64,000 bases of DNA from Paralithodes platypus (Eukaryota; Arthropoda; Malacostraca; Decapoda; Lithodidae), in NCBI GenBank assembly GCA_032716605.1, contig CM064480.1, positions 49,199,386 through 49,263,385 on the forward strand, given 5' to 3'. The first letter of the stretch is position 1, and every line of letters begins with the position of its first letter. Position numbers and translations under genes: made by a program. This document shows positions 32,815 to 45,800 of this stretch, one piece after another. The notes beneath the pieces were generated by a model that was given only the letters and a program-made list of their open reading frames with translations, did no database searches and was not told the DNA's origin.

Positions 32815-32995
32815 CCTTCCAAGGAATTCTTTAAGAATACCGAAGGGAAAGAAAATTCCTTGGAAGGGAAAGGAAAGTTAGGGGAAGGTATGGGTTTTTA
32901 AGAATACGACTCTTAATATCGCCAAAGTAATGGGCCGAACGCCTTAAAATATTAAAACGAATAAGGCTAAACATGAGGACAAATGGGACACAAAT
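32815..32995 (-). repeat. Paralogous repeat carrying the empty TTAA site
   Basis: On the minus strand this reads through a GTCGTATTCTTAAAAACCC junction, the unoccupied equivalent of the 12012-12446 MITE site, into TTCCTTCC-rich text. The part at 32910-32995 is the right half of a GGGG-type MITE (GGCCGAACGCC, GGCTAAACATGAGG). Confidence 0.65.
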
Positions 32996-33084
32996 AGAAC
33001 ACATAAATATTGTTAGTCAATGTAGCTATTTAAATGACGCTTAAATTAATGAACCATTTAGTACGTGTATCATACACTGTCTTC

Positions 33085-33155
33085 ATGGTGCAATGCATAA
33101 GTGTGTTGATTTTCGGTGTGAGCATCCTTGGTTCGAATCCCCGGACTGCCACATG
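33085..33155 (+). repeat. tRNA-like segment, possible SINE head
   Basis: A B-box match GGTTCGAATCC at ~33130 follows a weak A-box (TGGTGCAATGCATAAG) at 33091. It does not fold into a full cloverleaf by eye, and no poly(A) tail follows. Low-confidence SINE relic. Confidence 0.3.
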
Positions 33156-33429
33156 CGTTTGTTAATTTCATTAATCGAGTTTAGGAGTAAAGTTGGTTGG
33201 TGGAGAGAACATAATTATATCATAATTTGCACAGTATAATGACGCAAGTGGCACCAATATGGCGGAGGTTGGCCGATCTCTCTCACTATAGGGTCTCTGG
33301 TGTGATTGGGGGAAGTAGCGTCGAGTTGCCTCGTCGCTGAGCAAAGGGAGTAATGTTCTTGGGTTTTGACAGCGACATAGGAATATATATAATGACTAGC
33401 TCTCTGAAATAGCCAGGCTCTCCATTCCG

Positions 33430-33583
33430 CAATGTAATGTATAATATTAGTTTCTTTTTCCAGGCTAACGAAATTATGTATAATATTTGTTTCTTTTTCC
33501 AGGCTAACGAAATTCTGCATAATATTTATTTCTTTTTCCAGGCTTTCCATTCTGTAACGAAAATCTGCATAATATTTGTTTCT
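33430..33583 (+). repeat. 39-bp tandem repeat, ~3.5 copies
   Basis: Units contain ATAATATTTGTTTC and TTTTTCCAGGCTAACG, spaced 39 bp (for example 33457 and 33496). Each unit mimics a splice acceptor, but this is repeat structure. Confidence 0.85.
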
Positions 33584-33613
33584 ATGTGGTAGGCCTATAT
33601 TATTTACGGTTAA

Positions 33614-33967
33614 GGGGAGGCAGACCGTTTTTCTGAACCCGCTTCTCCCTAATGTTTAGCCTCATTAGTTTTGAGACTATAAGACTTTCGGCCCAGTAGT
33701 TTGGCGATTTTAACACCTTTCGCCCAATTTCGTTGTCAATTTTAAGACCTTTCGTGCAATTTAAGTGTTGATTATTTCCTGGCGAGCGAAAGCGAGCCTG
33801 CAATTTTAAGAAGAACCGGCCTTCGGCCTGGAAATTTTTCTACCGAAAAATGTACAAATTTATCTTGTCTAGGGGGTGTTTTTCTAAGCTTGATGGAGGT
33901 CTAGCGAAGAAACTAAGAAATAAAGGAATAATTGAATTGACACACCAAACAAACGGCCAGTCTCCCC
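33614..33967 (-). mobile_element. GGGG-type TTAA MITE, full length (354 bp)
   Basis: TTAA at 33610-33613 and 33968-33971 flanks it. Ends GGGGAGGCAGACCG and CCAGTCTCCCC form an inverted repeat. Internal family blocks in reverse orientation: GGCGAGCGAAAGCGAGCC, CCGGCCTTCGGCC, TACCGAAAAATGTAC, AAGCTTGATGGAGGTCTAG. No ORF. Confidence 0.85.
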
Positions 33968-34004
33968 TTAATGGAAGACCACTATCGACCTCTTGCTCTC
34001 TTGC

Positions 34005-34530
34005 CTTTTGTTCTGTACAGGGGCACAGTGCGTCCATATATTGAGTATTGTCCACACATGTTGGGAGGACCCTCTCACACAGGACTTCTAGATAAAGTAG
34101 AAAATAAAGCCTTCTGTCTCATTAACTCACGTTCACTCACCAATTTTCTGCAGTCTCTCTCTCTTCGCCGCAATGTTGCATCTCTCTCAGTATTCTACCG
34201 ATATTACAATGATCAGTGTTCCACAGAGCTCTCTCAGTGTATACCACCTTCTCTTCGTAGAGCACGTAGCACCCGTCTTGCAATACAATCCCGCCCTTAC
34301 TCTGTGAAACTCTCCAACCCAACTGTCTTCTATTCAACAGCTGAGCTCTGGAACTCTCTCCCAGAATCAGTCTTTCCTTCTTCTTATGACTCAAATTGCT
34401 TCAAACTCCGTGTGTCCAGGCATTTTGGCTCGAACGTCCCTTGATTTTGGCCCTGTCACTCTTTCAACTCTGGGGGAGGCACTCGCTAAATGCAGTTCTA
34501 CATTTTGTCTCCCTCACGCAAATAGGCAAA
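34005..34530 (+). pseudogene. LINE reverse-transcriptase C-terminal fragment with 3' tail
   Basis: An open frame to 34444 encodes LYRGTVRPYIEYCPHMLGG, NVASLSVFYRYYNDQCS, AELWNSLPESVFPSSYDSN, the region after the RT catalytic core in non-LTR retrotransposons; catalytic motifs are absent because the copy is 5'-truncated. The stop at 34442-34444 is followed by a 3' tail (CACTCTTTCAACTCTGGG). The same tail occurs alone at 52287. From memory this C-terminal type is very common in decapod genomes. The clade is not assigned. Confidence 0.85.
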
Positions 34531-36329
34531 ACAAAAATATATATATACTAGTACATACATACATACATATCTATGTACAATAGTGAAGGGACATGTAGAC
34601 GGGCAGGCATACAGTGACAACATTTTCTTGTTCGTGCTTTTCTTGTTCATACATTATTTTCTGTGTAGTTGGTACCGTACGTAAATAAATTATGTTACTG
34701 AATGTGCAGTGTTGCAGTGCATTTTTAGCGCTAGTATATTTCTCTGAAAGAGTTGGCGCATCTTGAGAAACACATGACCAGAATATTATTATTATTATTA
34801 TTATGATTTCCATCTATACATGCAACACTCCCTTACTGCACAGTCTAAATCACGACACTTGAATAATTAATTAATTGTTGTGCAGAATGTGCCTTCAATT
34901 GCACCCGAGTGTCAAACCGGATCAATGTTATTTTGGGACTGGATTGAGTACGAGATGGAATATAGGATAATGTACCAGAAATATACTTATTGTGTCCATT
35001 TTACCGCTTCCAAAGACACACCAAGAGATTGTAAGCATACTATTAACTATGTAAATATATCTAGTAATAAAGACTCAGCTTTTGACCTGGATTTAAATAT
35101 TCATTCTTGTGACACCCTCATTAAATTATTCGCACCAATACCATACTACATTTTCTTACGTTAATATGGGACAGACTAGCCATATGTCTATATTAATCTA
35201 ATTTTGCTAATACTAAAATACTTAGTACATCTTAGGAAGAACAAAGGCGTACAAAATACATTAAGTAAACCTTTCTTAGGTTAATAATGCAGTCCAAAAA
35301 TAATCAGAACAAACTGAAAGAAAGCTTCATGGTGTACTGAAAGAAGTAGCTGTAAAAGTAAAGAAATAAGGGAAAGAATAAGAGAACAGAAACCGTAGAG
35401 AATAGCAGCGTGGTAAAGAGAGTAGTCTAGTTAGAGAAAATTGCTAAATTTCCCAGGAAAATTAGTGCAAAGTGGAGGAAGGGTAATGTCGGTGTTAAAG
35501 TGGGAACACTTGATGAAGGTAAGTGAAAGGGGGAAAAAATACTTAAAATGGATGATACGATTAAAAGAAAAAAGTATTTTAAGGAATATTTTGAGATGTG
35601 TGAGTATTTGTCAAGGCAATATACTGTGATAAAACAGAAATGAGTGGATGTAAGTGAAATTAGGAAAATGGAAAATACCATTATCAACATACAAATACAC
35701 GTTTTTGGTTTTGAATATTCTACAAAACCACACCTCAATGATTCGAGCCTACGCTGTCTCGCCATACGATGTATACCAGATAGTGTAACTAGGTTTTATT
35801 TCTTAAACTAGGTAAATGTGAATTAAAGTATATAATTTCAAGTATGCGTGTGAGTACTCATTATATTACATAACACAAAGGATAATGTATATAATATTCT
35901 CCAGCTCTATTGGAGTATGGTTAGGCGTGGCTCGTACAATATTAAATAGGACATTGTGCATTTACGTGCTAAAAATATAGATATACAATAAACCTTTATT
36001 GATAAGATTTATATCTAAACATACTCCAAAATATATAATCTGTACAATAATGGTCATGTAGATATTATACCTGAGATTTGTGATGTGCATTTTTCTTACA
36101 GGGATAAACGAATACATTCATACAGATATATCACGTTCTTACAATTTGGGCATCATGATAACATTAAATACTTGAGAATATGGAAGTTAGTATACATATA
36201 AATCCCTATATAGTTTACAAGTCACCGCGTAGTCAGTACCTTGGTGTTCGTGGATGGATTTTTAATTCATATATTATTATTATGCTGGCTGGTACAAAGG
36301 ATCTCGAATACCTTGTTGTTCTACAATTT
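34530..36329. other. Mostly gene-free unique DNA
   Basis: AT-rich. An ORF at 34880-35164 (NVPSIAPECQTGSMLFWDW start) follows a CAG and contains a GT donor-like site at 35030, but has no recognised domain. An imperfect purine-rich stretch is at 35430-35650. Nothing else is supported. Confidence 0.5.
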
Positions 36330-36450
36330 GTTGAGCTTAGCCTTTTTCCCGAGGGCAACATTTGGTAACTGCAGTTCAGTGGGTGAGTGTTGTCACACCC
36401 ACTGAACTGCAGTTACCAAATGTTCCCTCGGGAAAAAGGCTAAGATCAAC
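36330..36450. repeat. 121-bp near-perfect hairpin
   Basis: Left arm (36330-36384) holds GTTGAGCTTAGCCTTTTTCC, CGAGGGCAACATTTGG, TAACTGCAGTTCAGTGGGTG. The right arm (36396-36450) is its reverse complement with very few mismatches; the loop is about 10 bases. It could be a miniature foldback transposon or a source of hairpin RNA. Unique within the window. Confidence 0.9.
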
Positions 36451-37095
36451 AAAGGAATATGTTGAAAAATAAGTACCAAACATTAGCTTGAAATTATTTT
36501 TTTTCATTCACACCAAATATATCTAAGTTCCAGAAATGAAAGGAATTCTCACTACCTTTTGCCAACCATTAGACGCACAGTGGCAAAATCCTGAGCATAT
36601 CACGTCGTATGGGCCAGAGAGTGGGTTTCAATCCTTGGGGTGGAGTTTATAAAATAATACATACAGGTGCAAACCTTATTATGTATGTGTTGAAAATGTA
36701 ATGTCGGGAGCACTAATACATATACAGCCCTCTGATTCTTTGAACTATTACAACCAAGGTCAAAAGTATTTGGGATATAATATAGTATTACATTGTCTCG
36801 TTTGGACCCCGTAAAGTTTCAAATGGGTGTGTAGCTATAAACCTTCATGTCTGTACCCTTTACGACATAATTCCTGACCCAATATGAATCCTCGAACAGC
36901 AAAATGAACCACCAAGATGTAAATATTAGGTAAAGAATGATGAGAAGATTTAATTAAGTTTGGAATGGCTTCAAAACCTAAGAACATGAGTCCTAGAGTG
37001 CACTTTTATTGTAAATTGCAAATTGACATCAGAAAATATATAAACCTATCCATACTGTAAATTTCCGTGCCCGCAACCTGATTACCCAGCTATTA
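36451..37095. other. Gene-free; weak tRNA-like segment
   Basis: At 36572-36650 there is TGGCAAAATCCTGAG followed by GGTTTCAATCC, similar to A- and B-boxes of a pol III promoter, without a tail. Otherwise unique AT-rich DNA with no ORF I can support. Confidence 0.35.
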
Positions 37096-37101
37096 CAACA
37101 A

Positions 37102-37140
<39 letters not shown>

Positions 37141-37148
37141 TATACATA

Positions 37149-37182
<34 letters not shown>

Positions 37183-37215
37183 TATATATATATAATATAT
37201 ATATATAATATATAG
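37096..37215. repeat. (TA)n microsatellite
   Basis: TA runs separated by short ATAATA breaks, immediately upstream of a LINE remnant. Confidence 0.95.
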
Positions 37216-37229
37216 TAGTAGTTAATATT

Positions 37230-38767
37230 TGGATACAAAACAAGTGAGTGAGGAGAGTCTGGAGGGAGGCGAGAGGAGGGTGGAATGGCGAGGAGGGTGG
37301 AGACGTTGCTGGAGGAGGAAATCAGGGAAGAGTACAGGAGAGTAGTAGAAAGACAACTACCGGTACTGTAGGTAGGTTTGACCTGGAAGGCATGGAGGAG
37401 GTGGAGGAGATGAGCAAAATGTTTAAGGAAGAGATCTGTGCAGCATGTGAGGAGGTGTGTGGAGTAAGGAGAAGAGGGAGGGGAGTGAAAGGTACAGCAT
37501 GGACAGAAGAGGTAAAAATAAAAAAATAACTGTGGAAGACGAAGAAAGCGTATAGAGAGTGGTTGGGTAGTAGAGGGAAGGAAGATTTGGAGAGACAGAA
37601 ACGAGCGAGGTACTTGGAGAAAAAGAGAGTGGTGAAGAGAGTAGTGAAGGAAAGTAAGAGAAGAGTAGATGAGGAATATGGAAGGAATCTGAGTGTAAAA
37701 TGGAGGGAGTGTAAGAAACTGTTCTTGAAAGAAGTCAAGAAAGTTAGGGAAGGTAGCAAGGGAAACAGTAAGGGTGTGAAAGATAAGAATGGGTAAGTGC
37801 TAGCCGAGAAGCAATAGGAGTCGAAAGATGAAGGGAGTACTTCAACGAATTGCTGAATGTAAGGAATGAAGCGCCAGCAAACATAGTTGGATGGGGTATG
37901 GGAGGGAGAAGAAGAGAAGTAGTGGAGAAGGAGGTGGGGATCAGGAGGTCATAAGTGTGTGAAGTCATGAAAAGAGTGAAGTTGGGGAAAGCATCAGGAA
38001 TAGATGGAGTATGTGGGGAAATACTGAGGTATGGTGACGAGATAGTGATCAAATGGGTATGGAAAATGTGCAAACCAACATGGGAGAAGGGGAGTGCACC
38101 TGATGACTGGAAGACAGGCATAATATTCCCCCTATATAAGGGTAAAGGGGAAAGAGGAGTGTATGGTAACCACTGAGGAATATGTATGCTAAGCGTAGTA
38201 GGGAAGGTGTACAGTAGGGTAGTGAACGAGAGAGTGAAAGCGAGAACGGAGAAATGGATAGGTGACGAGCAAGGCCTTTTTAGGAAGGGAAGAGGATGTG
38301 TAGATCAGATTTTTACCCTGAAATGTGTTGAGAAATATCTGGAGAAGCAACAAAAGCTGTATGTTGCCTTTATGGACTTGGAGAAGGCCTATGACAGGGT
38401 GGATAGAGAAGGTATGAGGAAAGTACTTAGAATATACGGAATAGATGGCAAGTTGCTGAAAGCAATGAAGAGCATGTATGAGGGTGCAAAGGTGGCAGTA
38501 CCTGTGGAGAATGAGCAGAGCGAGTGCTTTGATCTGCATGTTGGGTTAAAACAGGGGTGTGTGATGTCCCTGTGGTTGTTTACTGTATACAGTATATAGA
38601 TGGAGTCATGAAAGAAACACAAGGAAGAGCAGTGGATGTTGGTGTATCGCTGATAAGGGAGGAAAACGAGTGGAAGCTACCTGTACTGCTGTTTGCTGAT
38701 GATACAGTTCTGATAAGCAATAATTAATGGAAGTTGCAGGGTCTGGTAAATATGTTTGATGTATAAA
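37230..38767 (+). pseudogene. Decayed non-LTR LINE (RTE/L2-like appearance), linker to RT palm
   Basis: Successive frames give a basic linker (GKEDLERQKRARYLEKK), then GKASGIDGVCGEILRYG, DDWKTGIIFPLYKGKGE, a stop in place of Arg (TGA at 38174 in NH*GIC, probably a CGA change), DEQGLFRKGRGCVDQIF, MDLEKAYDRVDREGM, GLKQGCVMSLWLF, and after a 5-bp insertion near 38590 the catalytic LLFADDTVL (~38690). Three or more frame changes mark it as dead. It differs from both CR1 lineages in the window. The 3' end is cut at the SINE. The clade needs a tree. Confidence 0.82.
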
Positions 38768-38772
38768 TATTT

Positions 38773-39249
38773 AGGGGAGGTGTGGTGGAGTGGTCATGCC
38801 ACTGGATTGGTAATCCAATGGACCCGGGTTCAAATCCCGATATGTCAATGGGAAGATATTATTGGGATTGAATTTGTGCTGTACCTAGTATCAGTGCATT
38901 ACCACAAAGCCCACCGAAATGCCAAAAAAATACCCTCGTTGTTCCCTGATTAAATAACACTGTATGAATATTCCCATATTCAAATATGTTACAGGGGGAC
39001 AATGCCTAGTGAGTTCACTGCTCAATAGGTGGCGTTCTGAGAGTGAGGGTCTGAGTCTGGAGGGTGAGACGGTGAAGCACTTGAGCGAAGCAACCGGCCG
39101 CTTCAGAGATGGAGCTGCTTCGAGCCATGATGGATGCTTCGCATGTCTCACTCCCCAGACTGGAACAAGACCTCACGGGCTTCACCGTGTTGGGCGGTGG
39201 AATGTACAGGCTCTCAGCCTATGCCCGAGAGGGAGTAGTTGGAATATAG

Positions 39250-39281
<32 letters not shown>
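38773..39281 (+). mobile_element. tRNA-derived SINE with poly(A) tail
   Basis: The head has an A-box-like TGGAGTGGTCATGCC (38788), a GGATTGGTAATCC stem whose loop reads GGT (a Thr anticodon), and a B-box GGGTTCAAATCCC (38826). A ~400-bp unrelated body follows, ending in a pure A-run at 39250-39281. This is the expected SINE structure: pol III promoter, body, A tail. The partner LINE is unknown. Confidence 0.8.
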
Positions 39282-39285
<4 letters not shown>

Positions 39286-39400
39286 ATAGATAGATATAGA
39301 TATAGAGATATAGATATAGATATATAGATATAGATATATATATATATATATATATATATACAGTATATATTCAATAGCAGAGAGAGAGAGAGAGTGTGAT
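39282..39400 (+). repeat. (GATA)/(TA)/(GA) simple repeat
   Basis: GATATA units merge into TA at 39335 and end with a GA run at 39378-39394, just after the SINE tail. Confidence 0.95.
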
Positions 39401-39839
39401 ATGGGCACACTTGCTATACCTACAAGTAACTAAAATGTTGATGAAATGTTGAATATGAGCAGACACTCTAATAATCCAGTATTGTAAAAACGTATTTTAT
39501 AATCATACTGAGAGAAAGAGTAATACACTATTACAATCATTCTATTTTATAATCTACAAGCTGACACGAGATCCAAATTACTATTGCAATTTACGCATAC
39601 GGTCATAAATGTTCTGGGAATATGACTTTGTTCGCATATATATTAGCTAATGGTATATAATCATGCTAAGTGACTGCAATCATTATTAGGAAAAAACTTG
39701 TAGAATAACGGGTACAAATTTACGCTAATAGTATTTTCAATATGATAACAATACACATTAAATTGTTCTTTTACCAACACATACATGACTTAATCCAGTA
39801 CTATACTTGTACAGTTGTAATTCCATTTTACTGTGGCCT
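39401..39839. other. Gene-free AT-rich DNA
   Basis: No ORF, repeat or hairpin noticed between the SINE-associated simple repeat and the satellite. Confidence 0.6.
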
Positions 39840-42800
39840 AACTTAACTCATCCCAACACATTACATTCCAATATAACTCACCCTAACATATCATACCATT
39901 ATAAATCACCCTAACTCGCCCCAACATAGCCATTCAATGATACATCACCCTAACTGACCCTGACATACCATAGCATTATGCATCACCTTATATCACCCTA
40001 ACATACCATACCATTATACATCACCCTAACTGACCCTAACATACCATACCATTATACATCACCCTAACATATCATACCATTATACATCACCCTAACATAC
40101 CATACCATTATACATTACCCTAAAATACCATACCATTATACATCACCCTAACTGACCCTAACATACCAAACCATTATACATCACCCTAACTGACCCTAAT
40201 ACACCATACCATTATACATCACCCTAATTCGCCCCAAACATAGCCATATCATTATACATCACCCTAACTGACCCTAACATACCATACCATTATACATCAC
40301 CCTAACTGACCCTAACATACCAGACCATTATACATCACCCTAACTCGCCCCAACATAGCCATACCATTATACATCATCCTAACATACCATACCATACCAT
40401 TATACATCACCCTAACTGACCCTAACATACCATACCATTATACATCACCCTAACTTACCCTAACATACCATACCATTATACATCACCTTATCTCACCCTA
40501 ACATACCATACCATTATACATCACCCTAACATACCATACCATTATACATCACCCCAACATACCATACCATTATACATCACCCTAACTGACCCTAACATAC
40601 CATACAATTATACATCACCTTAACATACCATACCATTATACATCACCCTAACTTACCCAAACATACCATACCATTATACATCGCCCTAACTGACCCTAAC
40701 ATACCATACCATTATACATCACCTTAACATACCATACCATTATACATCACCCTAATTGACCCTAACATACCATACCATTATACATCACCCTAACATACCA
40801 TACCATTATACATCACCCTAACATACGGTACCATACCATTATACATCACCCTAACATACCATACCATTATACATCACCCTAACATACCATACCATTATAC
40901 ATCACCCTAACATACGGTACCATACCATTATACATCACCCTAACATATCATACCATTATACATCACCCTAACTGCCCCTAACATACCAAACAATTATACA
41001 TCACCCTAACTGCCCCTAATATACCATACCATTATACATAACCCTAATTCGCCCAACATAGCCACATCATTATACATCACCCTAACTGACCCTAACATAC
41101 CATTATACATCACCCTAACTGACCCTAACATACCAGACCATTATACATCACCCTAACTCGCTCCAACATAGCCATACCATTATACATTACCCTAACTGAC
41201 CCTAACATACCGTACCATTATACATCACCCTAACTGACCCTAACATACCATACCACTATACATCACCCTAACATACCATACCATTATACATCACCCTAAC
41301 TGACCCTAACATACCATACCATTATACATCAACCTAACTGACCCTAACATACCATACCATTATACATCACCCTAATATACCATACCATTATACATCACCC
41401 TAACTGACCCTAACATACCATACCATTATACATCAACCTAACTGACCCTAACATACCATACCATTATACATCACCCTAACATACCATACCATTATACATC
41501 ACCCTAACTGACCCTAACATACCATACCATTATACATCAACCTAACTGACCCTAACATACCCTACCATTATACATCAACCTAACTGACCCTAACATACCA
41601 TACCATTATACATCACCCTAACTGACCCTAACATACCATACCATTATACATCATCCCTAATTGACCCTAACATACCATACCATTATACATCACCCTAACT
41701 GACCCTAACATACCATACCATTATACATCACCCTAACTGACCCTAACATACCAAACCATTATACATCACCCTAACTGACCCTAACATACCATACCATTAT
41801 ACATCACCCTAACTGACCCTAACATACCATACCATCATACATCACCCTAACTGACCCTAACATACCATACCATTATACATCACCCTAACTGACCCTAACA
41901 TACCATACAATTATACATCACCCTAATTGACCCTAACATACCATACCATTATACATCACCCTAACTGACCCTAACATACCATACAATTATACATCACCCT
42001 AACTGACCCTAACATACCATACCATTATACATCACCCTAACTGACCCTAACATACCATACAATTATCCATCACCCTAACTGACCCTAACATACCAAACCA
42101 TTATAAATCACCCTAACTGACCTTAACATATCATACCATTATACATCACCCTAACATACCATACCATTATACATTACCCTAAATGACCCTAACATACCAT
42201 ACCATTATACATCACCCTAACTGACCCTAACATACCATACCATTATACATCACCCTAACTGACCCTAACATATTATACCATCATACATTACCCTAACTGA
42301 CCCTAACATATCATACCATTATACATCACCCTAACATACCATACCATTATACATCACCCTAACTGACCCTAACATATCATACCATTATAAATCACCCTAA
42401 CTCGCCCCAACATAGCCATTCAATGATACATCACCCTAACTGACCCTGACATACCATACCATTATGCATCACCTTATATCACCCTAACATACCATACCAT
42501 TATACATCACCCTAACTGACCCTAACATACCATACCATTATACATCACCCTAACATATCATACCATTATACATCACCCTAACATACCATACCATTATACA
42601 TACCCTAAAATACCATACCATTATACATCACCCTAACTGACCCTAACATACCAAACCATTATACATCACCCTAACTGACCCTAATACACCATACCATTAT
42701 ACATCACCCTAATTCGCCCCAAACATAGCCATATCATTATACATCACCCTAACTGACCCTAACATACCATACCATTATCATCACCCTAACTGACCCTAAC

Positions 42801-45800
42801 ATACCAGACCATTATACATCACCCTAACTCGCCCCAACATAGCCATACCATTATACATCATCCTAACATACCATACCATACCATTATACATCACCCTAAA
42901 TGACCCTAACATACCATACCATTATACATCACCCTAACTTACCCTAACATACCATACCATTATACATCACCTTATCTCACCCTAACATACCATACCATTA
43001 TACATCACCCTAACATACCATACCATTATACATCACCCCAACATACCATACCATTATACATCACCCTAACTGACCCTAACATACCATACAATTATACATC
43101 ACCTTAACATACCATACCATTAAACATCACCCTAACTTACCCTAACATACCATACCATTATACATCACCCTAACTGACCCTAACATACCATACCATTATA
43201 CATCACCTTAACGTACCATACCATTATACATCACCCTAATTGACCCTAACATACCATACCATTATACATCACCCTAACATACCATACCATTATACATCAC
43301 CCTAACATACGGTACCATACCATTATACATCACTCTAACATGCCATACCCATTACACACTAACATACCATACCATTATACATCACCCTAACATACAGTAC
43401 CATACCATTGTACATCACCCTAACATATCATACCATTATACATCACCCTAACTGCCCCTAACATACCAAACATTATACATCACCCTAACTGCCCTAATAT
43501 ACCATACCATTATACATAACCCTAATTCGCCCAACATAGCCACATCATTATACATCACCCTAACTGACCCTAACATACCATTATACATCACCCTAACTGA
43601 CCCTAACATACCAGACCATTATACATCACCCTAACTCGCTCCAACATAGCCATACCATTATACATTACCCTAACTGACCCTAACATACCATACCATTATA
43701 CATCACCCTAACTGACCCTAACATACCATACCACTATACATCACCCTAACATACCATACCATTATACATCACCCTAACTGACCCTAACATACCATACCAT
43801 TATACATCAACCTAACTGACCCTAACATACCATACCATTATACATCACCTAATACCATACCATTATACATCACCCTAACTGACCCTAACATACCATACCA
43901 TTATACATCAACCTAACTGACCCTAACATACCATACCATTATACATCACCCTAACATACCATACCATTATACATCACCCTAACTGACCCTAACATACCAT
44001 ACCATTATACATCAACCTAACTGACCCTAACATACCCTACCATTATACATCAACCTAACTGACCCTAACATACCATACCATTATACATCACCCTAACTGA
44101 CCCTAACATACCACCCATTATACATCACCCTAACTGACCCTAACATACCATACCATTATACATCACCCTAACTGACCCAAACATACCATACCATTATACA
44201 TCACCCTAACTGACCCTAACATACCAAACCATTATACATCACCCTAACTGACCCTAACATACCATACCATTATACATCACCCTAACTGACCCTAACATAC
44301 CATACCATCATACATCACCCTAACTGACCCTAACATACCATACCATTATACATCACCCTAACTGACCCTAACATACCATACAATTATACATCACCCTAAC
44401 TGACCCTAACATACCATACCATTATACATCACCCTAACTGACCCTAACATACCATACAATTATACATCACCCTAACTGACCCTAACATACCATACCATTA
44501 TACATCACCCTAACTGACCCTAACATATTATACCATCATACATTACCCTAACTGACCCTAACATATCATACCATTATACATCACCCTAACATACCATACC
44601 ATTATACATCACCCTAACTGACCCTAACATATCATACCATTATAAATCACCCTAACTCGCCCCAACATAGCCATTCAATGACACATCACCCTAACTGACC
44701 CTGACATACCATACCATTATGCATCACCTTATATCACCCTAACATACCATACCATTATACATCACCCTAACTGACCCTAACATACCATACCATTATACAT
44801 CACCCTAACATATCATACCATTATACATCACCCTAACATACCATACCATTATACATTACCCTAAAATACCATACCATTATACATCACCCTAACTGACCCT
44901 AACATACCAAACCATTATACATCACCCTAACTGACCCTAATACACCATACCATTATACATCACCCTAATTCGCCCCAAACATAACCATATCATTATACAT
45001 CACCCTAACTGACCCTAACATACCATACCATTATACATCACCCTAACTGACCCTAACATACCAGACCATTATACATCACCCTAACTCGCCCCAACATAGC
45101 CATACCATTATACATCATCCTAACATACCATACCATTATACATCACCCTAAATGACCCTAACATACCATACCATTATACATCACCCTAACTTACCCTAAC
45201 ATACCATACCATTATACATCACCTTATCTCACCCTAACATACCATACCATTATACATCACCCTAACATACCATACCATTATACATCACCCCAACATACCA
45301 TACCTTTATACATCACCCTAACTGACCCTAACATACCATACAATTATACATCACCTTAACATACCATACCATTAAACATCACCCTAACTTACCCTAACAT
45401 ACCATACCATTATACATCACCCTAACTGACCCTAACATACCATACCATTATACATCACCTTAACGTACCATACCATTATACATCACCCTAATTGACCCTA
45501 ACATACCATACCATTATACATCACCCTAACATACCATACCATTATACATCACCCTAACATACGGTACCATACCATTATACATCACTCTAACATGCCATAC
45601 CATTATACATCACACTAACATACCATACCATTATACATCACCCTAACATACAGTACCATACCATTGTACATCACCCTAACATATCATACCATTATACATC
45701 ACCCTAACTGCCCCTAACATACCAAACAATTATACATCACCCTAACTGCCCCTAATATACCATACCATTATACATAACCCTAATTCGCCCAACATAGCCA

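Noticed and set aside
34880..35164. 94-aa ORF, possible exon
   Set aside because: Has a CAG before it and a GT within, but a weak pyrimidine tract and no recognisable domain; not enough to annotate as a gene.
35427..35765. Hydrophobic 112-aa minus-strand ORF
   Set aside because: AT-rich, no homology recognised, likely a chance ORF opposite purine-rich sequence.
37322..37759. 145-aa Ser/Leu/Phe-rich minus-strand ORF
   Set aside because: Antisense of the purine-rich LINE linker region.
38788..38845. Functional tRNA-Thr gene
   Set aside because: A- and B-boxes are present but acceptor stem ends do not pair, and a body with A tail follows; SINE is the better explanation.
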